From contig CM031614.1 of assembly GCA_018398815.1 (NCBI GenBank), positions 46,968,878-47,032,877 on the forward strand: a DNA stretch of 64,000 nucleotides, written 5' to 3'. Both the position numbers and the translations under genes were made by a program. A model generated the notes under the pieces. That model worked only from the letters and a program-made list of their open reading frames with translations. It was not told where the DNA came from and made no database searches. This DNA comes from Conus ventricosus (lineage: Eukaryota; Mollusca; Gastropoda; Neogastropoda; Conidae). This document shows, in pieces, positions 36,309 through 45,651 of this stretch (position 1 is its first letter; each line of letters begins with the position of its first letter).

Positions 36309-37563
36309 AAACATACTTTATTTCACTAAAAATTAATCCAGCAGCTAGCACTCCTAACGTCCACAGATGGTCAGCCATATAACCAGCCACCTTACCTATA
36401 GTAGACAAAACCCAACTAACAACACTGCCTATTATGCCAGGCAGAGCATCAAGCGCTTTGGCTGCTAACTTCTTTAATAAGTTTGCTAGATGATGTAATT
36501 GTTTTCTAATCCAACTTTTACCAGGCTGAGGGTTGGAGGCGCTACTAGCCTTGCAGGTGCGCCACCTGTTAAAGCATAAACGAGTGTAGAGATAGCAAAC
36601 CCAACAGCTGTTAATATACTAACTATTGTAAATCCCTTGTTCCCTGAACAGAGTCCTTATTCTTTCAGCTAGCGTAGTGTTTCATAAAGTATTCTGTTTA
36701 TAGTTTCTCTTATTCTGCTTGTTTGTGATGCTAGCTGCGCTCTGTTAGTAGACAGCACTTCTAACCTGGCCGCCCTTTGTAGCCTTAAATCTTGTATTTT
36801 CTGCTGTATTCTAACTTTTTCTTCTCGCTCTAAATTGTTATCATCTGCATCAGCGAGTTTATTTTTTCTTCTTCTATCTCTCTATCTAGCTCACAAGTTT
36901 TGCCAAATTGTTTTCTAATTCACCCCTTAAGCCCCAGGATTTCACGCATAGGCAATGGGGAATCACCAATTGTTTCTAATGTTTTTCTGACTGTTTCCTC
37001 ACTAAAACTAGTCTCAATTTCTGTTGCTGCATCATTTATTCTTGGCCCTAAATCTTGAAAAGGGGTCATTTCTATTTCAGATCGTGTTGGCAACTCTTGC
37101 CCCAAGTTCTGTAAAAGACTAACAGCCTCAGGCCTTAAATTTAAAATGTTTAATCGTCTTTGGTCGGCAACAGGAATCCTCTGTCTAATTGTGCTTAGTT
37201 TTAAAAACTTAGTTGGGTCTGGCTTTGCAGTAACTCTTACAAAATTTCCTCCGCTAGTTCTTATATACAGATGGTTGCTTTTATCTATCTTAAAATCAAA
37301 AGGACTATGGCCTTCTGGCGGCTCTAGCCCTAAGCTTATGTAAAATGAGTTAATTCTATTTTGCTAATAGTTCTGCACGAGATGCGCTAACTGAAGGGGG
37401 TGTTTTCTGCTTCTTCTAATGAAGGGATTGAAGAACCTTCTGCTGCTCTTTCAAGTTCTTCGCGCAATGAAGGACCTAATTCTGTTTCATCTTCTTCAAA
37501 TGAAGGGCCCGGCAGATCTCTTTCTTCTTCAGAAGGATCAGGCGAGTCAAAATCTTCATCCAT
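36309..37563 (-). pseudogene. Conserved Polinton membrane-type protein (best copy)
   Basis: Starts at 37563 with MDEDFDSPDPSEEER, an acidic Glu/Ser/Pro-rich N-terminus. Then come a central folded-looking part, a segment with TRSEIEMTPFQDLGPRIND (near 37090-37030), a Glu/Lys/Arg-rich coiled coil (about 36900-36700), and a C-terminus with several hydrophobic stretches (about 36650-36310) ending near SEIK. I recognise this arrangement from Polintons of other animals but know no function; a membrane-associated virion protein is plausible. A few frameshifts remain, for example near 37390. It is divergent from MCP across 39 bases. Confidence 0.55.
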
Positions 37564-37602
37564 ATTTTTTTTTTATTTATATTCTTTTTTGTTTTATAAA
37601 AA
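37564..37602. promoter_or_regulatory. Divergent intergenic promoter region
   Basis: Only 39 bases, almost all A and T with TATTTATATTC and TTTTATAAAAA, separate the start codons of the minus-strand membrane-type gene and MCP. The same spacer of 38 bases lies at 52741-52778. Both promoters must lie here or inside the neighbouring genes. Confidence 0.45.
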
Positions 37603-38320
37603 ATGAACTCATACGGTTGTGACCTCGATCCATACAGAAAAGAGAAGGAACCCCACGGCGTATAAAAGTGTATAAGGCAGACACTGTAATTAGTGTAAAT
37701 ACTCCATCAACTAGTTATACCCGAACAAATTTTAATAGTTAAGTTCCCTGATCTTGGCGCTGGCGATGTTATAATGCCAGGCACTGCTAAACTATCATTC
37801 AAAATAGATATTACATCGACAGATCCTAATGCTACTGTTGTTGCTAATTTGGGCAGGGCTATTGTTAAACATATAACAATTAAACTGGAGGGTAGTGAAG
37901 TCTTTGTACTAGGCGAGGCAGACATTTTTGCCCTCTATTCTGACCTATGGCTGCCTAAAAAAGAAAGGAAAGAGAAAGTTTATCAGGGAATACAAGGCAC
38001 AAACAGTCTCAAGCACAGGCTTAAAGCGGAGGATGCAAAGGATGATGTTAAAGATGAGGCAGTAGCAGAAGCATTTGGCAACAGATTCTGCATCCCTCTA
38101 GATTTTGAACTGCTAAAGACGCATATGCCATATTACCAAGGCGCACAAAAAGAAAAACTTACTTATGCACTGACATTTAATCCTAGCGATTCTGTCGTTC
38201 TGTCTGAAGACCCTAAAGCTAAATACACAGTCAGTGACATTTCTCTTGAGTTTGATGTTGTTACTAACCCCGAACTGGCCAGAACAATCTTAACCCAGTA
38301 TAAAAATAAAACAGTTATTT
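37603..38320 (+). pseudogene. MCP: Major capsid protein, 5' half (split by DIRS)
   Basis: N-terminal and first jelly-roll part of the Polinton/adintovirus MCP. Recognisable elements are LSFKIDITSTDPNATVVANL, a DIFALYSDLW element, YQGIQGTN, a FCIPLDFELL element, and SDISLEFDVVTNPELART near the end. The clean frame is 37774-38322; the N-terminal 57 codons lie in other frames because of small indels near 37650-37730. The frame ends where the DIRS element supplies a stop codon at 38320-38322. The 3' half is at 45652-46212. Confidence 0.8.
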
Positions 38321-38334
38321 AATTACACATACTA

Positions 38335-38466
38335 TACCGTGGCTCACTAATGCAATAAGCGGCAGCAATTTGCTATCCCTGCCTCGTATACAATAAAGTC
38401 CGTACGGACAACAAAACCCTTGAAAGGGCCTCGTGCCTTGCGCATGCTCAGAACCATCCTCTTTTC
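38335..38466 (+). repeat. DIRS left inverted terminal repeat
   Basis: About 132 bases from ACCGTGGCTCACTAATGCAA to CCATCCTCTTTTC. Its reverse complement is at 45475-45606 with very few differences. Outside it lies a 14-base unique left terminus. Confidence 0.9.
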
Positions 38467-38737
38467 TCGCAGCCATTTTCCCGTTAAGCCGCGTGTACAC
38501 GAGCAGCTAAGTATTTTTTTACTTTTCTCGCAATCGATCGATTGTTGTTGCTGTTCTTTGGTGTCCTTGCTTATGTTTTCACTTAAGGGAGAAACGTACA
38601 TGAAGCGATTGGGTGGTAAGGCGAGAGTTAGGAAGGTTTCATCTTTCGATTCCTGCATCTCGCCGGCAGGCTCTTTGTCTCTAGCCCCGCCAAAACCTCC
38701 TCTCCCTTCAGCGTCACTTCTCCCAAGAGTTCACTTC

Positions 38738-38975
38738 AACTCAGCTGCGGTTCTGTTGTTGTGACAGCGAGCTCTTTCTCGCAACCCACAATTTGTGACG
38801 GTGATCGGCTCAGCTGCGTTCTGTCGATCCCGTCCCCTTGTCCCCTAACGGCAATCGACTCAGCTGCGGTTCTGTCGATCCCGTTCCTTTGTCCCGTAAC
38901 GGCGAGCGACTCAGCTGCGGTTCTGTCGTTCCCGTGACTGCATCTTGTGTTCAGTTCAGCTGCGGTTTTACTGCA
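38738..38975 (+). repeat. Tandem repeats in the DIRS 5' region
   Basis: Four to five units of about 50 bp built on GACTCAGCTGCGGTTCTGTC followed by a GATCCCGT-like segment. The matching block in the second DIRS copy is at about 53911-54140. It could hold promoter elements; no function is shown. The interval 38467-39066 holds no gene I can support. Confidence 0.7.
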
Positions 38976-39066
38976 CACAGTTGGGTTTCCCATGAAACCG
39001 AAGATGTGAGCCTTACGGAGGCCCGGGTGGGGCAAGAGTGACTTGACCCCTCTACGCTCGTAGGCG

Positions 39067-40960
39067 ATGCAAGGAAGCAACTTCTCTCAGGGGCTTGAAT
39101 CTCGTTCGGCCCGTTGCTTCCTTCCCACCTCATGTGTCGCCTCTTTGGCAGACACTTGGGTTTCGCTCTTTCCGAGCGCCCCTCAGGGGAGGCGCATTAG
39201 GCCCCATTTATGGGTTGGGCCAGCAGCACTCCCTCAGGCCCCCACCCCCCCCCCCCCCCTTCATGGGTCGGGCCCTTGCCTGGCGCCATGGCCCAATGCA
39301 ATATCCCCCGACCTGGCTTTCCACGCCCTGCTCGGGGATCCTGTGGCCGTTTTATGCCCAGCCCTCACCGAGCGGGCCTCTTCCTCCCAGGCCCCCGGCC
39401 CACCCATAGGGATCCCCCCCGAGTGTCTGGGGAATCAGCCATCCCAGCCACCCTGGCTTTCGCCGCGCACCGCTCGCCAAGGCCCGGCCACCCCCTCTAT
39501 CTGGGATCCGACCTTGTGGTTCTGGTCAGAGGAAGAGCCAGCGCCCGGTTCTTATTCCTTCCCAGGACTCGGTGGCCTTTCTGGCTTCCTTGTCCCGAGG
39601 CGTGTCATCCTTAGGGGTCGGAGCCCCTGCCCTTCGGCAGGGAACTCGCCTGGGATCTCGCCCATTGGCCCTATGCCCTCCTCTCAGCTAGAGTCGGTCA
39701 TGGTGGCCGACTGCATAGAGGGCCAAATAAGAGTCAGTGGCCGAGGCAGGACATCTGCCGGGTTCTTCCCTGATTTTCTGGTCCCTGGCGTGGGAAGCCC
39801 CATAAGCCAAGAGGCTTCCATTGCCAAGAAGGCTTCTTGGCAATGATACTTCGCCGGAAGCCACCTCCCCCCTCCGAGGACCCCCTCCTGGTCAGGAGAG
39901 GTCGAATCACACGCTAGGCAGTTCCCTTAGAGCGTGCTGCCGAGTGGGAAGAGCGCGAGGAGGGTTTTGGAGGCCATCTCAGTCATCACGGCTGTTCAGA
40001 GCAAGTTACTTAGTTTAGTCTCAGGGAGTTACAGGTGCGAGACCAAGCCGTGAATGCAGGGAGGGCAAGGAATGTTTTCTGCAGGCCGTCCCCCCAGCAG
40101 CTAACCGCACTGTATTCGGCCAATGATATGTCACTCTTTCATAGCTGGTCTAGGCAGAATGCGTTCGGCAAGGTTTGAGCGGCCCTCAAATGGGAGTAGG
40201 TGAAATAGTATTGTCATGAGCAACGAAGAGAGCGACAGGAATCATACTTCTTATCCAAACTCGACGGGGTTATTTTCTTGTGATAACTAGATGCCGCAAA
40301 AAGCTTGTACCCCAAGTGGTCAGGCAATATTAAACAATGACAACAAACACAATATTGTGCAAAAATGATCATCACTTCTGGGAAGTTAATTTTCCATAGT
40401 TAATAGTACACAAGTTTGATACATGCCTCTGCTCAGACTACAGCAACAAAATATTGATACAAATGTGTAAAGCCTTTTGTTTGCCTCTTGCACTAAGTGT
40501 CTCAATAAGGACGGAAATGTAAAGCTGTGTCATGGATTCCTTCCTAGGGGGACTAGTGTCTGCCCTTAAGGATCCTGATTCAGATTCCTTCACCATCCGC
40601 CAGTCCGCGGACCCAGCGGCAGTGGTAGCCTGTATTCAGTCAATGGCTGAAGGGCTTAAGTATTCGGCTGGGGCCTTCGCTAGGCTCCATCTGAACTCGG
40701 TACTAGCGAGGAGAGATGCTGTCCTTTTGGCATCTTCTGTGGCCCGCTCTGCCTCTGCCCGCGCCTCCCTCAGACCCTTTGCCAGTCAAGTCAGGGTCTC
40801 TGTTCGGGAATCACGTACAGGCTACCATTAAGAGCCAGGCCGAGATTAGGCGTGACCTCGCCTTTCAATCAGGCCCCCCTCCCCCCCGCCCCGGTTCAAA
40901 ACGCAAGGCGCCAGCGCCTTTCTCATCACCGGGTCCCTCTCAACCCAAGGGACGACGGTC
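39067..40960 (+). pseudogene. gag: DIRS gag-like region (frameshifted, possible intron)
   Basis: GC-rich, Pro/Ser-rich coding sequence in shifting frames. It includes a PRVSGESAIPA-type segment near 39420 and a helical C-terminal part at 40532-40831 (residues such as SVLARRDAVLLAS), typical of the part of DIRS gag before the basic tail. The basic tail continues in another frame to about 40960. The shift near 40790 occurs in both DIRS copies, so it is real. The AT-rich stretch 40200-40530 separates the two halves and may be an intron or an insertion. Confidence 0.55.
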
Positions 40961-42849
40961 ATTTGGACCCCGGGGATCCGAGGCAAGCAACCCAGCAGGG
41001 GTCGGCCTCAGGCACGGCCGGCGGGTCCGAAAGCTCCCACGTCTCAGACGGCCCACCCCCAATGACTTGCCCCCGACCTGGGTACTTCACCCCAGGCGGT
41101 CCTGTGGGCAGTCTGTCCAGGCACCTCAGTGCCTGGGAGCGGCTTCCCGCAAGCCCTTGGGCTCTGCGGGTGATCAGGTCGGGGTTTCGTCTTCCTTGGG
41201 GTGCAGTAAAGGCGCCTCTCACTCCTTTCCTCCTCCTTTCGCTCCTCCTCGGGATCTGGCGGCCTCTCAGGCCTTAGACCAGGAGGTCCTTTCGCTGTTA
41301 GCCAAGGGAGCCACAGAGGAAGTCCTCTTCCATTCCTCTCCGGGCTTTTATGGCCGCATTTTTGTGGTTCCCAAAGCTTCTGGAGGATGGAGACCGGTTC
41401 TAGACCTCTCGCCCTTGAACAGGTTTCTTATCGTCCTCCGTTTTCGGATGGAAACCCCCATGTCAATCCGCGATGCCATGCATCCCGGCGACTGGGCGGT
41501 ATCCATCGACCTGACAGATGCATACTTCCATCTCTTGATCCACCCAAGGGACAGGAAGTACCTCCGCTTCGTGTGGAGAAGCCGCGTTTTTCAGTTCAGG
41601 GCTCTTCCCTTTGGGCTAGCCCCGGCCCCTTGGGTTTTCATGAAGGTGGCCCGGGAACTTTGCTTGCATGTTCGGGAGAAAGGAATTCGTCTGAAGGCCT
41701 ATCTCGACGATTGGCTTCTTCTTGCCTCATCCAGCACTCTGTGCTCCCAGCAAGCCCTCCAGGTTTTAAACCTCTGTCAGCAGCTGGGATTTGTTCGCAA
41801 CAAGGAGAAGTCCGATCTCATCCCGTCGCAGCAGTTTCAGTTTCTGGGCATGTCCTTCCACACCACCAACTGGTTGGTCTCTCCAACCCCCCAACGCCTG
41901 GTTCGCCTCCAGCACCTCTTGGCCCATCTCCTTTCCTTGGATCAGGCTCCAGCCAGAAAGCTGGCCTCGCTTCTGGGTCTGATGGAGTCCTTGGCCCCCT
42001 TAGTGCCTCTCGGACGACTGCACAAACGCCGGTTTCAGCGCCTCTTTCGCAAGCGTTGGTCTCAGGCGTTGCAGTCGTGGGACCTTCCGATCCTTCTCGG
42101 TCAGTGGTTCCAGTCATCGGTGGCCCAATGGCACTCCCAGTCCTGGCTGGCTCAGGGAGTCCCCATCACACCCCCTCCTCCACAGGAGGACCTGTTCACG
42201 GACGCGTCCCAGTCCGGGTGGGGTGCCCACGTCAGCTCTCTGACGGCGGCCGGGCAATGGTCCCCGGAGATGGGATCCTGGCATATCAATCGGCTAGAGC
42301 TGGAAGCCGTGTTCCAAGCCCTCAAGGAGTTTTTTTCCCTTCCTGAAGGGAAAACACATTCTCCTCAACACCGACAACACGACTGTGGCGTGTTATATCA
42401 ACAAGCAAGAGGGGGCGCGTTCTCACTCCCTGTCCCTGAGGGCGGAACAGCTTCTCCTTTGGTGCGAGACACAATCAATCCGGATCTCGGCCAAGCACGT
42501 TCCCGGGGAAAATCAACATTCTCGCGGACTCCCTCAGCAGGTCGCACATGGTTCTTCCCTCAGAATGGACTCTCGTCCACTCAATCCTGGAACCTCTCTG
42601 GACTGTATGGTTCAAACCACAGGTAGACCTGTTCGCCACCCGGTTCAACCACCGTCTCCAGCTGTATGTCTCCCCAGTTCCGGATCCGGCAGCGTGGCTG
42701 TGGACGCCCTGTCCATCCCTTGGTCCGGACTGACGGGCTATGCCTTTCCCCCGTTCCCCATTCTGGGAAAAGTTCTCCGCAAAGCAAGGGAAGACGCAGC
42801 CACGCTTATTCTTGTGGCTCCACGCTGGCCGGCCCAAGCGTGGTTTCCA
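40961..42849 (+). pseudogene. DIRS reverse transcriptase/RNase H, 5' part
   Basis: Lies in a 636-codon frame opening at 40716. Counted from there: RT core motifs VVPKASGGWRPVLDLSPLNR (residues 217-236), motif A AVSIDLTDAYFHL (261-273), LPFGLAPAPWVF (297-308) and the catalytic YLDD (329-332); then RNase H with LFTDAS (about 493-498) and RLELEAV (about 526-532). A one-base change in a T run near 42335 shifts the frame, after which the RNase H and C-terminal region continue in other frames to 42849. The last 55 codons lie beyond the hAT insertion at 44062-44229, in phase with the frame ending at 42849. Confidence 0.85.
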
Positions 42850-43189
42850 CAGACCTGCCTACCTCATGTTATGCTCATCAGTACTAACCACAGAGATTTT
42901 CAGTAATTTTGCATTTCCTTCAGTAATTCCACGGACGCGTAATACACGGCGTTTTTGAACAAATAATGTGTACAAAACTCCAACTACATTTTTAACATTT
43001 TAACAAAAAATATAAACAGTAAAAAAGGAACAAAAACAACAAAGCAGAATTAAAATACCTTGGGATGATGGCTAATGACGGACTCAGGACAGGAGTTTCA
43101 GGTCAATTCAAAGGTGATATACTTGACAGTTTGTAACTTACACAGCAGTCACCACAGATGACACCACTGATGAAGAACCTAATGTACAA

Positions 43190-43214
43190 CCCCCCCCCCC
43201 CCCAAAAAAAAAAA

Positions 43215-43259
<45 letters not shown>
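43190..43259. repeat. Poly-C, poly-A and (GT)n tract inside the hAT element
   Basis: 14 C, 13 A, then 21 or more GT units. The same tract, with one GG interruption, is at 58542-58612. Confidence 0.95.
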
Positions 43260-43337
43260 GCACTAAGCCTTGTATTGTGCCTGCTGCTTGGAGTAGGCAC
43301 TCTTGAGATGGGACAAGGGAGAAGTTGTTTTCGCAGA

Positions 43338-43718
43338 TCAGCTCACACAATTGAACAGTCTTTCTGCGTTGGTGATCTTCCGTGTGTGGGTCTGACGGCT
43401 GCTCTCGCTGGATTTCGTAAACAACGATGTGATCTTCTGACTGGAGGCACTCGCAGCTGTCTCTTTGTGCATTTTCCCCGAGATATGGCGCTTGCAGTCA
43501 TTTGCTCCCCCATGTCCGATGGAGAAGTCTGAATTGCACACCGAGCAGTATACAAATCCAGGTCCATGTTTTTTGGATTGCAAAAGACAAGGCCAAGTCC
43601 GCGTGTATTTAGGCCTACTTCGGAACACTTGCTTCTTCGCCTTCTTCCGTTGTGGCACAGTGGTTTTCGAACCCTCGTCGTGGGTTTCATGCAAACGTTT
43701 AGAAGATTTCTCCGCCAT
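43338..43718 (-). CDS. BED-type zinc-finger N-terminus of a hAT transposase
   Basis: 126 codons from the ATG at 43718, in a longer open frame reaching 43958. It has a basic N-terminus (QRKKAKKQ, a possible nuclear signal), then FVYCSVCNSDFSIGHGGAND and KRHISGKMHKE, which give a Cys-x2-Cys...His-x5-His finger of the BED/hAT type. Such fingers bind the transposon ends. The frame ends at ITNAERLFNCVS, where full-length relatives continue into the RNase-H-like catalytic domain, absent here. I infer a truncated, non-catalytic product that might still bind DNA. Confidence 0.7.
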   Translation of the reverse strand: MAEKSSKRLHETHDEGSKTTVPQRKKAKKQVFRSRPKYTRTWPCLLQSKKHGPGFVYCSVCNSDFSIGHGGANDCKRHISGKMHKETAASASSQKITSLFTKSSESSRQTHTRKITNAERLFNCVS

Positions 43719-44061
43719 TTTCACAATCACCGGCAAAAAAATCGGTTGAAACTTTGTCTTACAATTGCTGAACAAAAGGCTTCGAATGGCGTGCACAGAT
43801 GTGATGGCGCGTCGTGTTGGCCCACAGTACCACATTGACCAATCGCAATTTCCGAACCATCTGTGGTTTCGGCTTGAGTCAAAGGAAGTTACTCTGTGGT
43901 CTCGGAAAGGTCTAGCAGTCGACAATTTTTCGAGTCTGGAATTTGCGTAGTTTTTCAATTTTCTTTTCCGTAATTTCGCATGGAAAATCGTACCTCCGTA
44001 ATGGGGGTTAATTTCCGTAAGATTACGGACGATTACGGAAGGGTAGGCAGGTCTGTTTCCA

Positions 44062-45277
44062 GAACTGTTACACCTGTCTCACGTGCCTCCGATACCGCTC
44101 GCCTTAAAGGCAAAGTCCCTGCTTCAGCCACGGTCAGGCATTCCACACGGCAATCCAAACGTGCTGCATCTTCACGCCTGGCTACTGTGCGGGACGCGCT
44201 GTCTGCACAAGGCGCCTCCCCAGCGGTAATCGGCCTTGTGGAACATGCCCACAGGTCAGGCACCCAAAGTGTCTACAGTGTCCACTGGAATGGCTGGCTC
44301 TCTTGGTGCTCCAGCCACGCAGTATCACCTCATTCTCCTTCTCAATGCCAATTGGCGAACTACCTAGCTTTTCTTTCATCAGAGAAAAAAACTTTCAGCC
44401 TCCTCTGTTAAGGTTCACAGGGCGGCTATTTCCACCACTATCCGCCAGTTAGGGGGCCCCTCCTTCGGGGACGACCCTCTTCTGCGGGATCTGGTCAGAG
44501 GAGCAGCCCTACAGGAGGCCCGATGCCCCCGCCGTACCCGGCGTGGGATCTTTTCTTAGTCCTCTCCTCCCTCAGGCTTCCCCCTTACGAGCCCACCCGG
44601 GAGTGTTCTCTGAAATTCCTTTCCTTCAAAACAGCCTTTCTCGTTTCCCTGGCCTCAGGGAGGCGCTGCAGTGAAGTCCACGCCCTTAGTGGCCTGCCGG
44701 GGGACGTCGCCTCCGAACCGGATGGCTCGATATCTCTTCGCCTCTCCCAGAATTTTTAGCGAAAAACCAGTTGCCAGGTTCTCCTTCCCCGACTATCTCC
44801 ATTCTTCCGCTCACTTCTATTCTCGCCCCAGACGACGAAGACCGCACTCTCTGTCAGGTGCGCGCTCTGCGGGAGTATAGGAAACGCACGAAATCTTCTC
44901 GCTCCAAGCAGTGCCACCTGTTTCTCTCTTACAACGAAGGTTATAAGGAGGACATCAGGCGCTCTTCAATCTCTCGATGGCTGAGAGAAGTCATTAAAGC
45001 TGCGTACGCGAGACCTGAAGGGGGTTTGGCTGTTTTCTCACCAAGACCTCATGAGATTAGGGCATGGGCGTCTTCGCTGGCAGTAGCTCATAATGTCAGC
45101 ATTCAGAGTGTGTTAGATGCCGCATATTGGCGTTCCCCTGGCACCTTCATCCAATTCTACCTGCGCGACGTTTCTCGTCTGCGCGATGATGGGTCTAGGG
45201 GCATCGCATCAGCTGTGGTGGCTCAACACTCCATCTCCGCCACACGCTCCAGCTCTTCTCGCTCCTCCAGGCGGTAA
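44062..45277 (+). pseudogene. YR: DIRS tyrosine recombinase
   Basis: Phage-integrase-fold recombinase that inserts the DNA circle made by DIRS elements. Readable parts: an N-terminal SAM-like region (IGLVEHAHRSGT, near 44230), the box I arginine in SLASGRRCSEVHAL (44655-44700), the H-x-x-R motif in PHEIR near 45050, and the tyrosine nucleophile in FIQFYLRDV (TAC at 45158-45160). At least three frameshifts (near 44390, 44540 and 44760) break it. Its N-terminus overlaps the last 55 codons of the RT/RNase H gene in another frame. Confidence 0.8.
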
Positions 45278-45310
45278 CCAGGTGAGCCTCCTTCCAGGTA
45301 GTGCGACTCT

Positions 45311-45400
45311 GCATTAGTGAGCCCCGGTATAGTATGTGTAATTAAAAGAAAATTTTTATTCTAAAATTACGTTTAATCTAACATACTTACCGTGGCTCAC
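45311..45400 (+). repeat. DIRS internal complementary region
   Basis: Reads as the reverse complement of the left terminus (GTGAGCC...TATAGTATGTGTAAT) joined at about 45342 to the reverse complement of the right terminus (TAAAAGAAAATTTTTATTC...TTACCGTGGCTCAC). This arrangement is the diagnostic template for circle formation in DIRS elements. Confidence 0.9.
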
Positions 45401-45474
45401 GCAGAGGCCCTCCCTACCTGATCCCCGCCTTCCTGGTTCCATCAGGAGTTCTCAGTCAGGGTTTGATATACCTC

Positions 45475-45606
45475 GAAAAGAGGATGGTTCTGAGCATGCG
45501 CAAGGCACGAGGCCCTTTCAAGGGTTTTGTTGTCCGTACGGACTTTATTGTATACGAGGCAGGGATAGTAAATTTGCTGCCGCTTATTGCATTAGTGAGC
45601 CACGGT
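45475..45606 (-). repeat. DIRS right inverted terminal repeat
   Basis: Reverse complement of 38335-38466. The unique right terminus of 45 bases follows, to 45651. The stretch 45401-45474 holds no gene. Confidence 0.9.
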
Positions 45607-45651
45607 AAGTATGTTAGATTAAACGTAATTTTAGAATAAAAATTTTCTTTT

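Larger units (their letters stand above)
42850..44055 (-). mobile_element. hAT-like DNA transposon, non-autonomous, inside DIRS
   Basis: 1206 bp bounded by perfect 14-bp inverted repeats CAGACCTGCCTACC and GGTAGGCAGGTCTG, flanked by the direct repeat TTTCCA (42844-42849 and 44056-44061). CAG...CTG ends are usual for hAT elements; a 6-bp duplication is shorter than the common 8 bp. It carries a minus-strand BED-type zinc-finger gene without the catalytic part of a transposase, a poly-C/poly-A/(GT)n tract, and repeated TCCGTAA motifs near its right end. An identical insertion lies at 58201-59408. Confidence 0.85.
38321..45651 (+). mobile_element. DIRS-type (tyrosine recombinase) retrotransposon inserted in MCP
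   Basis: 7331 bp. It has all the hallmarks of the DIRS order: inverted terminal repeats (38335-38466 and 45475-45606), an internal complementary region (45311-45400) that joins the complements of the two outer termini, RT/RNase H of DIRS1 type, and a tyrosine recombinase instead of an integrase. There is no target-site duplication. The left terminus reads AATTACACATAC and the right terminus TTTTCTTTT, with one base of ambiguity. The empty sites in copies 1 and 2 confirm the limits. It is itself interrupted by a hAT-like element at 42850-44055. Confidence 0.9.

Noticed and set aside
37146..37622. Plus-strand frames opposite the membrane-type gene
   Set aside because: They are antisense shadows of the minus-strand gene, whose domain order is conserved in four copies.
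38347..39133. Frames in the DIRS 5' region
   Set aside because: They overlap the inverted terminal repeat and the tandem repeats, and none resembles gag.
39240..39262. Poly-C tract as a biological element
   Set aside because: It varies in length between the two DIRS copies inside coding-like sequence, so it is more likely a sequencing or slippage artefact.
41387..42346. Second plus-strand frame of 319 codons overlapping RT
   Set aside because: It is out of phase with all RT motifs and is proline/serine/glycine-rich, as expected from the GC-rich shadow frame.
40959..42837. Minus-strand frames of 87-120 codons in the DIRS element
   Set aside because: They are shadows of the GC-rich RT/RNase H coding strand, with no motifs of their own.
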